Below are positions 49,801 through 63,310 of a stretch of DNA of 64,000 nt, piece by piece. Location: the NCBI GenBank assembly GCA_905250125.1, contig CAJNOL010000387.1:57070-121069 (forward strand), written 5' to 3'. The notes under the pieces were generated by a model. That model saw only the letters and a list, made by a program, of their open reading frames with translations. It ran no database searches and had not been told where the DNA came from. Within the stretch, counting starts at the first letter, position 1; every line of letters begins with the position of its first letter. Made by a program: the position numbers and the translations under genes. The DNA is from Rotaria sordida. Taxonomy: Eukaryota; Rotifera; Eurotatoria; Philodinida; Philodinidae.

Positions 49801-52800
49801 GTTATTTATACGTATGATTATTGAAGTTCTTGAAATTCAAGCAACAAAAAATTTGTATTGATTCATACAAGTAAATTCTAGTTTTTTTTTTCGATAGGAT
49901 TCATGTGAGTGAAAAAACTTGTTTTTTTTTTCTATAGCAAATACTGTTGATAGTGTCTTACTTCCTTTTTATCCTGAAACAACAATTATATATACCCTGT
50001 AGATGTAAATTATTTAATCTAGAAATGATCAAGCATAAATTCATCGTCATACTAAGAAAAGCAATAGTCATATGTAATACCGTAGAACATACCCTATAAT
50101 CATTATGATTTTCTTTTCTAGACTACATTTTGTCTTCAATATTAATCATATTGTCGCCTACATATTGATACAATTTCTTTTCACCCTATGTCTTCTATTC
50201 ATCAATATTTTGGTGCATTCGTGCGTATATACTTAGATTTTTATATTATTTGTGATGCTACCGGCGAACAAAATAGTATAATTATTTTCTAATGAAATAA
50301 TGTAATCATGGACAAAAAGAAAAAGAAAATTGATATAGACCTAAATTAAGCGTTTTGATTTCATCAGAGACCAAAAAGTCTGTGTATCTATTTTCTGATG
50401 ATGAGAATATTAGAATATGTGAACAAATGCTAAATAGCATTCAATAAAGAATCTTTAGTAAATAATTCTCATTCTTATGCATAAAACATCTGCCGACTGT
50501 CACTCATTCGCCATATAGAAAAGTACTTTTTTCTGACATAAAACTAAATATAACAATGGATGCCTTAATGAATACACTTCCACAGTAAGGAGCACAAAAA
50601 AATGTCTCTTGATGACCTCGAGTAACAAAAAAAATGGAATAGACACAGAATATCAGTCTAATTTAGCTTTTTCCCGGATGCCAAGCATAGTCTATGATGT
50701 CTTCTTCATCTATAATCGAGTTGTTTCCCATCATCATTTTCTTTTTCCTCTCCTTGTTAGAATACTTTGAAAAACCTTGAGTTTCTTTTTTTCTTTTTAT
50801 ATACAAATTAGTATATTGTAAACTATATGGGTAATATCACAGATATTTCAAGTAGAAGGTTAAAGACATGGTCAATTGACTGAATAAAGATTCTTGTGCG
50901 TCAAGTGACCATGACAAACAAATTATGCGAGCAATGAAAGATATCAATGTCGTATTATCATCATAAAATCATTGAGCTCTAAAAAGAAATTATTCGGTTT
51001 TTTTTTTTCGTCTATACATTAACATTTTATGTTGATTTACATGATATCTTCATTTATTGTTTTTTTTTGCAGCTTTAATATCCAAATTTATAGAAAAAAA
51101 CTTCTCATTTTCTTTCTGTTTCTTTTAGTTTTTTTTTCTTTTCTTATTCTCTCATGTAAAACACAGGAGACATAGCAATGATGATTTGATCAGTGTGCCC
51201 CCGCTTGCGGCGTGTAATGATCGATTACTCTATCACACACACATATATACAGCCGTTATTGCTCATCTTCGTGTTCACTAGTTCTAGTTCTTTCTATAAA
51301 TTCTATCATTCATCGCCTTGTATATGTGAGAAACTATACAAAAGAACAAAAATGACAATAGCAGACGAACTAAGAAAAATAGTGAGATCTTTCTTTTCTT
51401 GTTGTCGTCATCTTCTTTTTGGGCAAAATCAATTATCTAGATGTAATTTTATCTTTAGCATTTTCTTCGATGATGTTGTTGTCAGTTATATTGTAGGACA
51501 CAAAAAAAAAAAAAAAATAGAAGAAAAAGTCTTAATGTGTATGCATGTATATCAAATCTTGAATTGTGAGAAGATTAACATAGATGAACGAGAATATATA
51601 TGTCTAGATTTTTTTCTTCTATAATATTAATTTTTTTTTTCTTTCCCGTTCTCATTTTTTTCCTTTTCCGCTTGATTAAGATTCAGATAGAGAGAGTAAA
51701 AAAAGAATTTTATGTATCAATGATGAGCCACATAGATTTATTTTCTCCTTTCTTTTTTTTTTTTCTCGTTTTCTTTCTACAACAATATATTTAATCAATA
51801 GAAATACTGCGTATGTATTAATAGATACATTAATATTATGTGATCATCGCATCGATTAGTACATCTATACTCATCACTGTCGTTATTTATATTAATTTAC
51901 CTCTTAATTCAATACAATTTACATTTAACTTACTATTTATACACACAATTTCTTCTCTTCAAACGACAACATTAGCTGATACTCAAATCAAAAAGAAAGA
52001 AAAAAATGGCTATGTTCAAGTAAGTTTTGAATAGTTACTTTATACAATTCATCTTTTTATATGCTGCATGATTGAATAGAAGAGCTAAGTGCTTCTTAGC
52101 AAATAAATTCTTCTAATAGATGTTAGATTGCAATGTGTTTCTATTCTTTTGTAACAAATAAGTCTTGTTGTATAATTTTTTAAGTACGATAATCGATTAT
52201 CAATAAATCTTGGTTTGCATATTAAGTAGTATTGAACGAATTCTAGATTTAACCTTTAGAAGCATGTTGATTCGGTTTTATCATTTTGTTTTTTCTCTAT
52301 TTCACCTAATCAAACTTGGCATTTTCTTGCAATTGATCTGATCTGAGTATTGAAGCGGAAATCACTGCTCTTGCAAACGGAAATGACGTAATATATATCT
52401 AATCGACTATTCTTATTCTTATGTTAAACTATAGTCAATGATGAGAGAGTTTGATACTAGTAATATGATTATCACAAATGAGAATATGATGCAACATCTT
52501 CAAAAAGAAAAAAAAGAAAAAAGTTCTTTTTATTTTCACTAATTCTTCTAAAATGCGAAAGATTGATATTATTCATACATTATGTCTTTAAGTATTCTTT
52601 TTTTGTCTTGTATAATGGATAAAGTATTTTTGTCATTGACATGTATATTGAAACGCAGATACTTTTTTGTCGATTGATATGTATATCTATCCGTATATTT
52701 ATATATATAAAAGCGTATGACAAGCAAAAAAATAGTGTCATGATTGTCCTCATAAACATCTATCTCCTTGCCTTTGAAGGTGACAGACTGATAGATACAC

Positions 52801-54270
52801 AACTGTGTAGATATTTGTTTGAGCCCCCGCACTTCAACAATCACGTAAACCAATCATTATCAATGTCTAGAATTGATAGATGAGACGGCTTCTTACATAT
52901 ATCCTGACAAACGTGTTTTCTTTTTACTTAATACATAAGAAAAAAGACATCTTTATTCATCATAAAGTACAGATTGAAATCTTCTCATTAATGATTGAAT
53001 CAAACAGGAATATAGTATATTAATAAAATGTTGATAAAATCGACTGATATTTATTACTACACATATAATCGTTGTCTATATGTAAAAATAAAGAGCTCAT
53101 CTTATACTTAAACATATAGTGAGATTTATGTAAAATAAAGAGACGATATATTATTCTCTTTATGTTTCCGTTATCAATATAAGCAACAAAATAAAAAAAC
53201 ATAAAAATTAATCTTCATATGTATTCATTTATTGAAAGTAAAAAAATCTCTCACTGTTTAATTGCTAATACGCCTGTATGTATATATCTATATACACTGT
53301 ATTTGATAGATGGTCTATGATATTTCATATTAATATTAGAGTAAAACTACTTGTACGCTGAGCGAAGAAAAATGTATATGATAATATGATACCATCATCA
53401 TTATCGACTAGGGGGACTCATCTTTGTATATTTATACATATATATATATATATATATATATGTATGTTTGTGGTAATGAGCAAATGACATGTGTACGTCA
53501 GAGTATATATATATTTATAAATGTATAATGTACGATGTAATATTTTGTATCTATGCAATGGTATCACGCAAGTCGAGTCATACTCATTTAGAAAGAAAAA
53601 AATGACAAGTGTGACAGATGTCAAAAAAGTCGTAGTAGTATTTTATCTTGAAAAAGAATGAAAGAAAATTAAGAATAACAAGAAACTTTATTCAGGGACA
53701 TATTTTGCTTCTTTGATGATGATTACATGTGTTTATCTATATGAGTGATATAATATCAACGACTAGTATCTTCTTTTAGACTCTTTTTTTTTTAACTAAT
53801 TGTGATTAATGAAGTGATTTAAGACTTGAAACTACGAATATTCCATTTTGCATATTTTCCTTGTAATGTCAACATTAGTTAATATGCGTTAATAATGTGA
53901 ATGAAACGTTATTTCCTCTGTCAACTATAATTTTCAAAAAAAAAAGATTATACTTAATAAAGATTCAAAATATAAAATTAGACTGTCATCTCTCTAATAC
54001 ACTTGATCGTAAAGAAAATCGTCATCTCGCATATATATATATATATATGGAAAAACATAATTTTAGACTCTAGTGACATCTATTAAATATTTATAATTAT
54101 TCTTTGAATCGAATTTTCCTAAATTCATTTAAATAAAAAATGTAATATTTTTATGAATGTTGATTAATAAGAATATTCTAGATGAAAATAATTTGTTAAA
54201 ATTATTATCCGATAAAAATTCAATGAACGACTAAATTAAATTTTCTTTGTTCATTGCAAAATATGTTTCC
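46900..54270. other. Seven-kilobase gene-poor region
   Basis: No gene is supported. The many short open frames (for example 47223-47507, 51193-51624, 52569-52883) are AT-rich, low complexity and without family features. Contents seen: GAGCTCAAACGGAG at about 46913-46926, shared with the element near 57636-57960; a piggyBac-like right end near 48118-48176; poly-T and (AT)n runs. It could hold regulatory DNA for flanking genes, but nothing specific is visible. Confidence 0.45.
48118..48176. repeat. piggyBac-like element end
   Basis: ACTCTATTTTACGTGTGTTT, then ATCTTTTGTCGGTAATGAAAGGG and TTAA, closely match the right end of the element at 26341-26587 (ACTCTATTTTACG, ATCTTTTGTCAATAAACAAAAGGG). 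The left end was not located. Confidence 0.5.
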
Positions 54271-54284
54271 ATGTATATCTATAG
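54271..54284 (+). promoter_or_regulatory. Candidate spliced-leader acceptor of NOS1AP
   Basis: GTATATCTATAG ends at 54284, ten bases before the chosen start ATG at 54295. The upstream in-frame ATG at 54247 would add non-conserved residues and is not used in this model. Confidence 0.4.
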
Positions 54285-54294
54285 ATCACTTCTC

Positions 54295-57109
54295 ATGTCG
54301 GCTAAAAATCGTGACTACGATCCAATGTCTGACGATGGTTATGACAGTAAAATTCCATTACATAATGATGAAGCATTTCAACATGGAATACAATATAATG
54401 CAAAAGTAAAAAAAAAAAAGAACTTGGAAAATTTTAGTTTCTTTTTATTTTTCTATTTAGTTTATTGGTTCAGTCGAAGTACCTAAACCAACCAGTAGAG
54501 TTGAAATTGTTACTGCTATGCGTCGTATTCGTGTAAGACAAAAAAAACGATGAAACTAATGATAGAAATAGATTTTAATTTGTTGAATATTTTAGTATGA
54601 ATTTAAAGCAAAAGCAGTAAAAAAACGTAAAGTTAATTTATTCATATCTATCGATGGTATTAAAGTTTGTTTATTGAAAAAGAAAAAAGTACGTAGAAAA
54701 GTTTATTTATGATAAAAAAAAACGATTTTTTTTTTAAACAAATTTTTTCTCTTTTAGAAAGATTTAGATGTTGACGAAAATAATCCTTTTCTTATGCAAT
54801 ATCCTATTTATAGGTATTTAAAAAAATTAAAATGACAAAAAATCTATTTTATTTTTATATTGTAGAGTATTTTATGTATCGCATGATAGTCAAGATTTGA
54901 AAATTTTCAGTTTTATTGCACGTGATAATGTCAATAACTCATTTCGTTGTAATGTATTTAAAGCATATAAGAAGGTAAATGCCTGATAAGATTATCTACA
55001 ATAAGATAAGAAAATAGTTTTATCTTTTTTATTATTTTTGCCTCACGCCCTCGTTTTATTCTCGTTATCCGAAAATAAGATTATTTCATCAGAAGAAAAA
55101 AAAAACGAACAAAGTTCTATCAGTATAATCCTCGTTGTATTAGAAAACAAGACGTTGATGAAATCGAACGATGTTAGTGATGATGATGATGATAGATTAC
55201 ATGTAAGAGAAATATATTTTTGTAGATGTGGAATCGATTTGGAGGGATCTGAATATCCCTAAAGACTCTTTCCAGGTATTTTGATCAATTTCAAATTGTT
55301 CTTTTTCTATTTACTGTAAATTCGAGTAATTGGTATTCATCAATACGTATTCTATAGAATCATAATCTATGATTGATTATAGTGAATTTGAAATCATTTT
55401 CAGCTTGTAAATTATTGTTTAATCTTTATTTCTTAGAATTAGACGAATGATTCCTATATGTCTTCTATTGTTAAAATCCTAACTGAAATATCTATGAACT
55501 AGGTATGGGCAAACTGGTGTCAACCAGTTCATGGCTGAGTTGAGATCAAATTCGAGACTACAGATTTGATTCATATCTAATAGGAACCATATTAGCAACT
55601 ACATTAGTCGAAATATAGTAATAAGCCATTTTAATTTTATAGATTATGGTGAAAAAAAAGTTGTAAGCTCTATTCATACAAAATCTTTTGTTTTTTTGTT
55701 TTTATCGAAACTGAGAATAAAATAAAACAGACTTCTACTTATGTCTAATATGATCCATAATATGAAATTTCATGGTGAGTAATATTAAGACAAAAGAAAT
55801 ATATTTCTTCTTAGAATGAAGCTATGCGTATTGTACGTACAATTGGACAAGCATTTGAAGTTTGTCATAAAATGGCATTACAACAACGACAACAAATATC
55901 GTCGTCAACAGCACAATCAAATAATAATAATAATAACAATACTAATAATAATAATAATCAAATTTCTAGTCCAATCAAAACCAATTCTAGTTCATCAGAA
56001 AATGAATCAACTAGTATGATATTGGTTTTTTTTTGTCTTCCCTGATCTGAATTATGATTTTTATTTTTCTATTTATTAAGGTAAACAAGTAAATCGCGAA
56101 ACACTTGCACCAAATATGGATCCAATAGAAAAAGCCGAACGTTATTTACAAAGTGTTCAAACACCTACAGTAAATTCTTTAACAAAAAAAAAAACAAAAC
56201 ATCTAATAAATTTTTGTTAATGCTTTTCTTTCTTTTTTAAAGCCTCCAACAAATGTTGAAACAAAACCAATAAATTTATTTCAATCTCATTCATCAAGTG
56301 AATTTACACTTAAACATCAAATGCAATTTATGCAAGAACAAATACAACAAATGCAAAGTGAAACTGAATTAGCATTTAATCAAATTAAATTAATTAAAGA
56401 ACAATTAAGTATTGAAATAGCTGCTCGCATTGATGCACAAGTATATTAATAAACAATTTTTTTTTTCTAATGAAGAAAAAAAAAATTTTTTGTTTTTTTA
56501 TTTTTTTTCTAGAATAAAAATACTCAATTACTTCAACGAAATCGAGAATTATTAACACATATTCAACAATTATTACTTTATACAAATGAACTTGAAATAA
56601 AATTAATGAATTATAATAATGATTCAATAAAAATTTTACCATCACGTCCAACGGATTTAATTATATTTCCATCATTATTTTCAACATTAACATCATCAAA
56701 TCAACAATGTTTATCAAGTGATTCACCAGATTCTGGTAAAGGACAAGAAATATCATCTGAAAGTATATCGGATCCATTTTTACCAAATATTCATGAACAA
56801 CAAATAAATAATTCAACAAAAACATTTTCAATAAATAATGATTTAATAACAATGAATAATAATTCAAATAATCAACAACATATATCAGCATATGATTCAT
56901 CATCACCATCATTATCATCATCATCATCTCGTTCTTCATCAACTTCAATTAAACTTTCAAAGAAAAAAAAATCTCAAAATACAAATAAAAATGAACATTA
57001 TATTTATCATAAAAAGAAAACGAATGGTTCATCATCATTTACAAATTCGGCTTTTACTCAAAGTCCACTTCGAACAGTAACAAAAGAATTTGATCCACTT
57101 ATGAAATAA
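54295..57109 (+). CDS. NOS1AP: NOS1AP (CAPON)-like PTB-domain adaptor
   Basis: Cytoplasmic adaptor; in vertebrates the PTB domain binds partners such as Scribble or Dexras1 and the C-terminus binds nNOS. Nine exons (54295-54405, 54461-54532, 54596-54688, 54758-54813, 54866-54974, 55815-56013, 56081-56169, 56243-56440, 56513-57109) join in phase to 507 aa; human is 506. The PTB domain (residues ~20-167) is very conserved: [78 protein letters not shown], then [14 protein letters not shown] poly-Asn linker follows. A coiled coil (residues ~250-330: [56 protein letters not shown]) aligns with the human one. The last ~170 residues are Ser/Asn-rich and end EFDPLMK. The vertebrate C-terminal PDZ-binding motif (-IAV) is absent. 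Intron 5 is 840 nt; the others are below 75. Confidence 0.95.
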
Positions 57110-58289
57110 ATTTATAGAGAGAGTCTTTCAATTATTCATTTTCTGTTTTTTTTTATTATCAGTGCTTTCTGCTCGGTGTGCATGTAGTTGTTCGCGTGTT
57201 TCGTATTTTATGTCTAAGAGAACTTGAACATTTATATACATATATATTTTCTCATGTATTATATCTATTCACTATCTCTCTCTCTATTAATTATAGGCAT
57301 TTGTCAGATATATTTTTCTTTTTCTTTTTGTTTTGACTTCATAATTTTAGCAATAAAATAAAAATGCTTAAAATCATCAGTTTGTCTTTTAATCAGAAAT
57401 TGAAGAGTCGAAATGGTGAATAAATTTTAAAAATGAATAGAATTTAATTGAAGAATATCGAAATTATTGAAAGAAATTGAAGATTTTTGTATTTTATCTT
57501 AGTCTCTTTTGAAAGTCCTCACTAACTTCTGTTTTAGATCATTTTCCATACTTAATGTGAGTAAAACCAACTGAGATGAAGTTTTGATTGTATGTCGAGT
57601 CAGTGTTTTATATAGTGTTGAAAGTCTAGAAGATTCAACTGATAATCTCTGTTTGAGCTCATTTTCTACTCATAGGTAGGACTGTTCAGACGAATGCCTC
57701 CCTTATGAGATAATGCGTTTGTAAAACACGCTGCTTTCATAGAGGACCTAGAAAAATATACCGGTTTTTAGGCATACGATAACTAAAGAAGAAATGATCT
57801 ATTTGAGCCGAAACTCCTTGTTGTGATATCCTGTAACAGGTTGAAAGTTCATTAAAATGACCATAGCTCAAGAAGGAAAGGTCTAATAGCATGAACACTT
57901 TCAGGATTTAATCCTAACTATGAGCAAAAAAAAATGAGCTCAAACGGAGATTGTCAGACCGGCACAAACTACGTAGAGTATAGAGTCTCATAGATCATTT
58001 ATTGAAAAGAAACTGTTCATTTTATGAGAGTTATTAAATTCTATCTAATTTTTTTCTAACCCTTTTGACAATTTCCATAAAAAGAAAATTTCAAAGATGA
58101 TGTTAGAGATATTTGATAATCTCATCGGTTTTTCTTGTAATTTGAAAAACAAACATTGTAACATCCTAATTAAAACTCTCTAACTCTTCAACAACAAAAA
58201 AAAAGAAATATATTTCTAAAAACATTTTTCCAAACATCTGTAATCGAATTCGAGTAGATAATAATTGAAGATATATGAATTTATGATTT
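57110..58289. other. Intergenic between NOS1AP and SART3
   Basis: Contains the short fold-back at 57636-57960. No gene was found. Confidence 0.5.
57636..57960. repeat. Fold-back element, family E, short arms
   Basis: GATAATCTCTGTTTGAGCTC, ATTTTCTACTCATAGGTAGG on the left is mirrored on the right by TGAGCAAAAAAAAATGAGCT, CAAACGGAGATTGTCAGACC. Arms are about 50 nt with a 220-nt interior. The GAGCTCAAACGGAG core also occurs at about 46913. Confidence 0.65.
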
Positions 58290-58306
58290 CTTAATTTTCA
58301 CTTCAG
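58290..58306 (+). promoter_or_regulatory. Candidate spliced-leader acceptor of SART3
   Basis: A strong pyrimidine tract CTTAATTTTCACTTCAG ends at 58306, twelve bases before the SART3 ATG. It is one of the best acceptor contexts in the window. Confidence 0.5.
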
Positions 58307-58318
58307 ATATTTTAAAAG

Positions 58319-60544
58319 ATGGCATCTGATGATGAAGAAATGGAAATAAATAAAGAAGATATTGAAGATGATACTGATGATGAAAGTAAAGGTGATGATG
58401 ATGATAATGATAATGATGATGATAGTACATCAGAGGATTCACCTGACGAACAAATTGATGATAGTAAACAAGAAACTGAATTAGTTGCACATCGCGATAT
58501 AGTTCAATCAAATCCATATAATTATCAAGCATATATTGATTATATAAATTTAGCTCGTCAATATGGTAATCTTGAACATTTACGTTTTGCTCGTCAAAAA
58601 ATGTCTGAAATGTTTCCATTAACTCAACAACTTTGGCTTGATTGGATTCGAGATGAAATGCAATTATTAATATCAAATACCGAAGAAAATAAAGAACTTA
58701 TTCAATTATTTGAACGTGCTCTTAATGATTATTTATCTGTTATGATATGGATTGAATATGTTCAATACCGTTTACCATATTATGTATCATTAAATTCAAT
58801 TGAAGAACTTCGAAATTTATTTGAACGTGGTCTTAGTTCATGTGCTCTTCATATAACTGAAGGTAATCTTTTATGGGCTGCTTATATTGAAACAGAAAAG
58901 GCAATATTAGATGGTATTTTATTAAAATATAATCAAAATAATACAAATAATAATGATTTAAAAGAAAAAATTCTTCAACATGTTGGTTATATTTTAACAT
59001 TATATCGTCGACAATTATCAATACCATTACGTGGAATGGATACAATTTATTATAAAGATTATAATGAATTTTGTCAACAATATAAAGAATATTTACCAAC
59101 AAATTATATTGAAAAATATGATTTAATATTAAAAAATGATTTTGATCATGCTATTCAACAATTAGAAAAATGTGAAAAATTTGAACAAGAATTAGATGCT
59201 ACGAAAAGAAGTGTAGCAACTTATAGAAAATATATTCAATTTGAAAAAGAACCAGCACGTATTCAATGTTTATATGAACGAGCTATTGGTATGAATTTCT
59301 AATTAATATAATGAATGATCCATAAAACAATGAGATAGTTTGATCTTTCGTTTTTGAAGAATGGAAACACTATTTAAAGGCAGCATTCCCAGTTCTTTTG
59401 ATAGAGAATTTTTCGTTCTATAAAAATGTAAACTTCGTTTTTTTTAAACAAATTTTTCTTGTCAACGATAAATTTATTTTTCTAAAGTTGCGAAACATCA
59501 CGAGATGCAGCATTTTACAGAGTATCTTGCAGTATATTTCGAATTTCGACAGAACTGTTATTTAGACATATTTTTAATACTTGTTCTGTTAGCTTGTTTC
59601 ATTCGAGAGTTAGATAATTTCTCCTGAGCCCTTTTTCCATTCCAGCAAATTTACGGGTGATTGCCTGGAAAAGCAGCTAGATAGAGCATAGAGTTCAATA
59701 AGATTTTCATGTAGAATTTTAATATTATTTTCTTGAATGAACTGTTTTTCTTTGTTGTAGTTGACAATTGTCTTGATGGTGTTTTATGGCTTTCATATAT
59801 TGATTTTGCTGAAGAACATTTATCATCTACAACTATTCTACAATCAATATTTGAACGTTCATTACGAAATTGTCCATGGGTAGCAACATTATGGGTTCGT
59901 TATACTGAATATATGGAATTAACTACAAATACTGATCATTCACAATTAAAAAAAATCTATGATCGTGCACTTAATTCTGATCCAACAAATCTTATTTCAT
60001 TTGTTGATATACAATTAGCTTATTTTCAATATCGTCGTCGTCATTATCATCAAGAATTATTATTATTAAATAATCAAGAACAATGTGAATTATTAAAAGA
60101 AGAAATTCGTCATATATGTGAATATGCATGTGATCAATATCAAGAATTATTTTTATCATCAAATGATCCAAATTTATTTTTAAAATATAATGGACAACTT
60201 GAATTATATTGGATTCATTTAGAAATAAAATCATTTCATTCAATTGAACATGCTAGACAAATATGGAATGGTCGAACATTAATGAATAAAACACATAATC
60301 AAATGATATCTAATTTATGGAAAATTTATTATTATATGGAAATTAATTATGGTGATGAAAAACATGCAAGAAAAGTTTTATATCGTGCATTAAATCATAT
60401 ACAAACAATGGATTATCCATTAATTATATGTGATATTTTATTAGAACATGAAAAAAAATATGGAACTATACAACAATTAAAAGAAACTAAAGATAAATTA
60501 AGACAAATTAAAAATAAAATTGTTCAAATTGAAAAACCTAAACG

Positions 60545-60582
<38 letters not shown>

Positions 60583-62936
60583 TCAATAAAAATAATAAAA
60601 AACAAATCAATAAAGGAAAACAAAAGGAACCTAAAGAAAAATCTACGAAAGTTTCGAATAATAAAATGGATACAAGTAAGACTAGGCAAACTATTCTCAG
60701 AAATCATTTTCTATCTACTATCCATTTTAAAATATAATATACTCCACTGTTTTTATAATAACTTTTGACAGGAACATCAGAGAGACCTGCGATTTTCATC
60801 GTTCCGGATAGAAGACCCGCAGTTATCCAGTGTACTGGAATTTAATTGAGTGATAATTGATTAAACGGGTGAGTTCTTGATATAAATTTTCAAAAACGAT
60901 ATTCTGAAACTACTTCTCTTTCGACCTACGCAAAGTCGACATTCCTCATTTGTTCCGTCCGAGAATTATAAATCCTCAATTCCAGCCAATTGTCCTGTGA
61001 TTATCCGGAAACGCTGCTACAGAGAGGTAATTCCTCATCTAAGTTGAATAGTAATATGTATTTTAGGTTTAAAATGATCTGACACTGTTATCTCAATATT
61101 TTCGAAATGCTAACTCCTTCGTTACATGAAGACCGATGGTGAAGTTTTAAAAATATTGAGATAACAGAGTCCGATCATCACTATTCGACTCAGCATCAGG
61201 AATTAACCCTGGCTAGATGCTTTTCCAAATGATCACAGATCGATTGACTGAAATCGGGGATCATAGGAAAAGTCTAAATCAAAAGGAAAATAGCTTCAAC
61301 ATATCGCTTCCGAAAATCTTCACCAAGAACTCATCTAATTGATCTATTGCTGACCAATCAAATTTCGATATATTTCAATGCTCTCGGATCTCTCTATGAT
61401 TTCCTATCGAAAGTTATTCAGAAAACAGTGAAGCATATTATATTTTGAAATGGATAGTAGATTTCTATTTGATGTTCTGTTAAGAAATTGAGACATGTAA
61501 GATAATACGTAATATTTAAAAAGAACAAAAAAACTGTTTTCAAAATAAATAATTCGTCAATTATTTCTCTAAAATTAAAATAAAAGATTCGTACTCTTTT
61601 TTTCCTTATATCACGATTGGTTAGAACAATATAATCGATAACCAAAAAGTTAAGATTTCACCATTAAAAATATCTCTGATAATTATTCAAACTCTAGTAT
61701 ACAAATATTAATCAATGATAATATATCCTATAGATTATTACTAAATCATCTTATTACAATGAAATACTTGGTTAATATAGAAATTGTGTATGACTAATCA
61801 ACAATAATTTTGAGGTTTTCTTTCTCAAGTCAAGTCATATCGATATAACTGATTCTTTTTTTTTGTTGAAAGTTATTTTAAAATAATGTCATAGATAAAT
61901 TACATATCTTTAAATACTCTTATCTTTGGTTTTAGCTGCTTCATCAGTTCAAAGCAATGGTAATATCACCGAACAACAACAACAATCACCTCGTAAACGA
62001 AAATTATCACCAGAAGAAACACAGAATGTTAAAAAGAAACCTCAAGCTTCAACAATAGATAGTGAAGGTTTTAAAATACCACTTCCACCACCACCACCTC
62101 CTTCTCTTGCATCATCATCAACTTCCTCTTCTATGATCAGTACGACAAAAGATATTGATCATTTAAATACTGTATTTATCGCTAATTTGGCTTTTGATAC
62201 TACTGAAGATGCAATACGTCAAGTACTTTCATCAGCTGGTGAAATAAAAGAAATACGTCTTGTTAAACATGAATGGTCTGGTAAATCAAAAGGTTATGGT
62301 TATGTTGATTTTGTTACAAGTGAAGGTTATCGTCAAGCATTAAAATTAGATCGTACACCAATAAATGATCGACCAATGTATGTTAGTGAATATGATCGAA
62401 ATAAATCGACATCAAATGATCTAACAAAAAAATTTAAATATGCAACAACATTAGAACAAAATAAATTATTTATATCAAATTTACCATTTTCATTAACAAA
62501 AGAACAACTTCAAAATTTATTTATAGAAAAAGGATTCAAAATCAAAGATGTTCGATTAGTAACACATAAAAGTGGAAAATCTAAAGGACTTGCTTATGTT
62601 GAATTTAATGATCCACAAGAAGCTTCACAAGCAATACTTAAATTTGATGGAACAGATGTCGATGGACACACAATTAAAGTTGCTATTAGTAATCCACCAC
62701 AACACAAACAACCAATTAAATTAGCACCAACAACTCAACCAGTTGTATCAAGAGCAGCATCATTAGGTGAAGCACCGAAATCAACAGGACCAAGAGGTAA
62801 AGGACATTCTCAAATTTCATTAGTACCAAGAAAAATTGCAACAACAAATACAAAACCAACGAGTCAATCAACATCAACAACTACAAATACAATGACTAAT
62901 GATGACTTTAGAAAAATGCTTTTCAGTAAAAAATAA
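58319..62936 (+). CDS. SART3: SART3 (p110) U4/U6 snRNP recycling factor
   Basis: Nuclear factor that re-anneals U4 and U6 snRNAs after splicing (yeast Prp24 counterpart). Three exons (58319-59288, 59761-60675, 61936-62936) join in phase to 961 aa; human is 963. Order of parts: acidic Asp/Glu N-terminus (1-60); HAT repeats over ~65-560, with units such as QQLWLDWIRDEM, NCLDGVLWLSYIDFAEEHL and ATLWVRYTEYMEL; a poly-Gln/Lys-rich linker (~585-625); a basic patch PRKRKLSPEE; RRM1 (~705-780, TVFIANLAFDTTEDAIRQVL and SKGYGYVDF); RRM2 (~803-875, KLFISNLPFSLTKEQLQNLF and SKGLAYVEF); and the C-terminal LSm-binding tail NDDFRKMLFSKK. The exons are far longer than in neighbouring genes. Both introns (472 and 1260 nt) contain repeats, including a fold-back in intron 2. 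A strong acceptor lies 12 nt before the start. Confidence 0.95.
60546..60584 (+). repeat. CAA repeat encoding poly-Gln in SART3
   Basis: About thirteen CAA codons in the linker between HAT repeats and RRMs. Length is probably variable; the region is not conserved in the family. Confidence 0.9.
60864..61340. repeat. Fold-back element, family F (in SART3 intron 2)
   Basis: The left arm (60864-61110) and right arm (61115-61340) are inverted copies. The best blocks flank the centre: TTGAATAGTAATATG with TCGAATAGTGATGATCGGA, TGTTATCTCAATATTTT in both, and CTCCTTCGTTACATGAAGAC spanning the centre. Outer ends are GGGTGAGTTCTTG and its mirror CCAAGAACTCATC. A strip at about 59650-59700 in SART3 intron 1 (CAGCAAATTT, GTGATTGCCTGGAAAAGCAG) resembles part of the left arm (CAGCCAATTG, GTGATTATCCGGAAACGCTG), so a second, broken copy is likely. 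Confidence 0.8.
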
Positions 62937-63104
62937 TTTTTTCTTTTTTTTTTGGTTCTTTTCAATGATTTGTATTATTTAAAAAAAGTTAAAAAAAAAC
63001 TCTCGTGGTCGTTGTAATCATATACAAATATTATTACCTAATTGAAAATACTTTTCAAAAGACATTTTTCTTCGATAACAAAATGTAACAATCGTGTTTT
63101 GTCA
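62937..63104. other. SART3 3' flank
   Basis: Short AT-rich non-coding stretch leading into a solitary repeat arm. Confidence 0.4.
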
Positions 63105-63310
63105 CTTCAGTCTTCCGGCTACCTAGCAGCAGATTTACTACTCCGATATCCTCTCCACAACAAATATTAGCTGTAGTTCTGGACAAAAAAGTCGGTCTGA
63201 CGCAGAGCACTTGATCTCATCATACATACTAACTAATCACAAGAACAGGTGTATGTCACAATATAGTCAGCATGCTATTAGATGAGTAATTCAAGACACT
63301 TGAATGATGT
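63105..63310. repeat. Solitary arm of fold-back family B
   Basis: It matches the left arm of the element at 31331-32202 in the same orientation: CAGTCTTCCGGCTA, GATATCCTCTCC, AGTTCTGGACA, GTCTGACGCAGA, AACTAATCACAAGAAC, GTGTATGTCACAA and GCATGCTATTAGA(T)GAGT all have counterparts. The second arm is not present in the following 700 nt. Confidence 0.75.

Noticed and set aside
51193-51624. 143-codon open frame (+)
   Set aside because: Poly-Lys and poly-Phe runs, no family features, no flanking splice logic; consistent with chance in AT-rich DNA.
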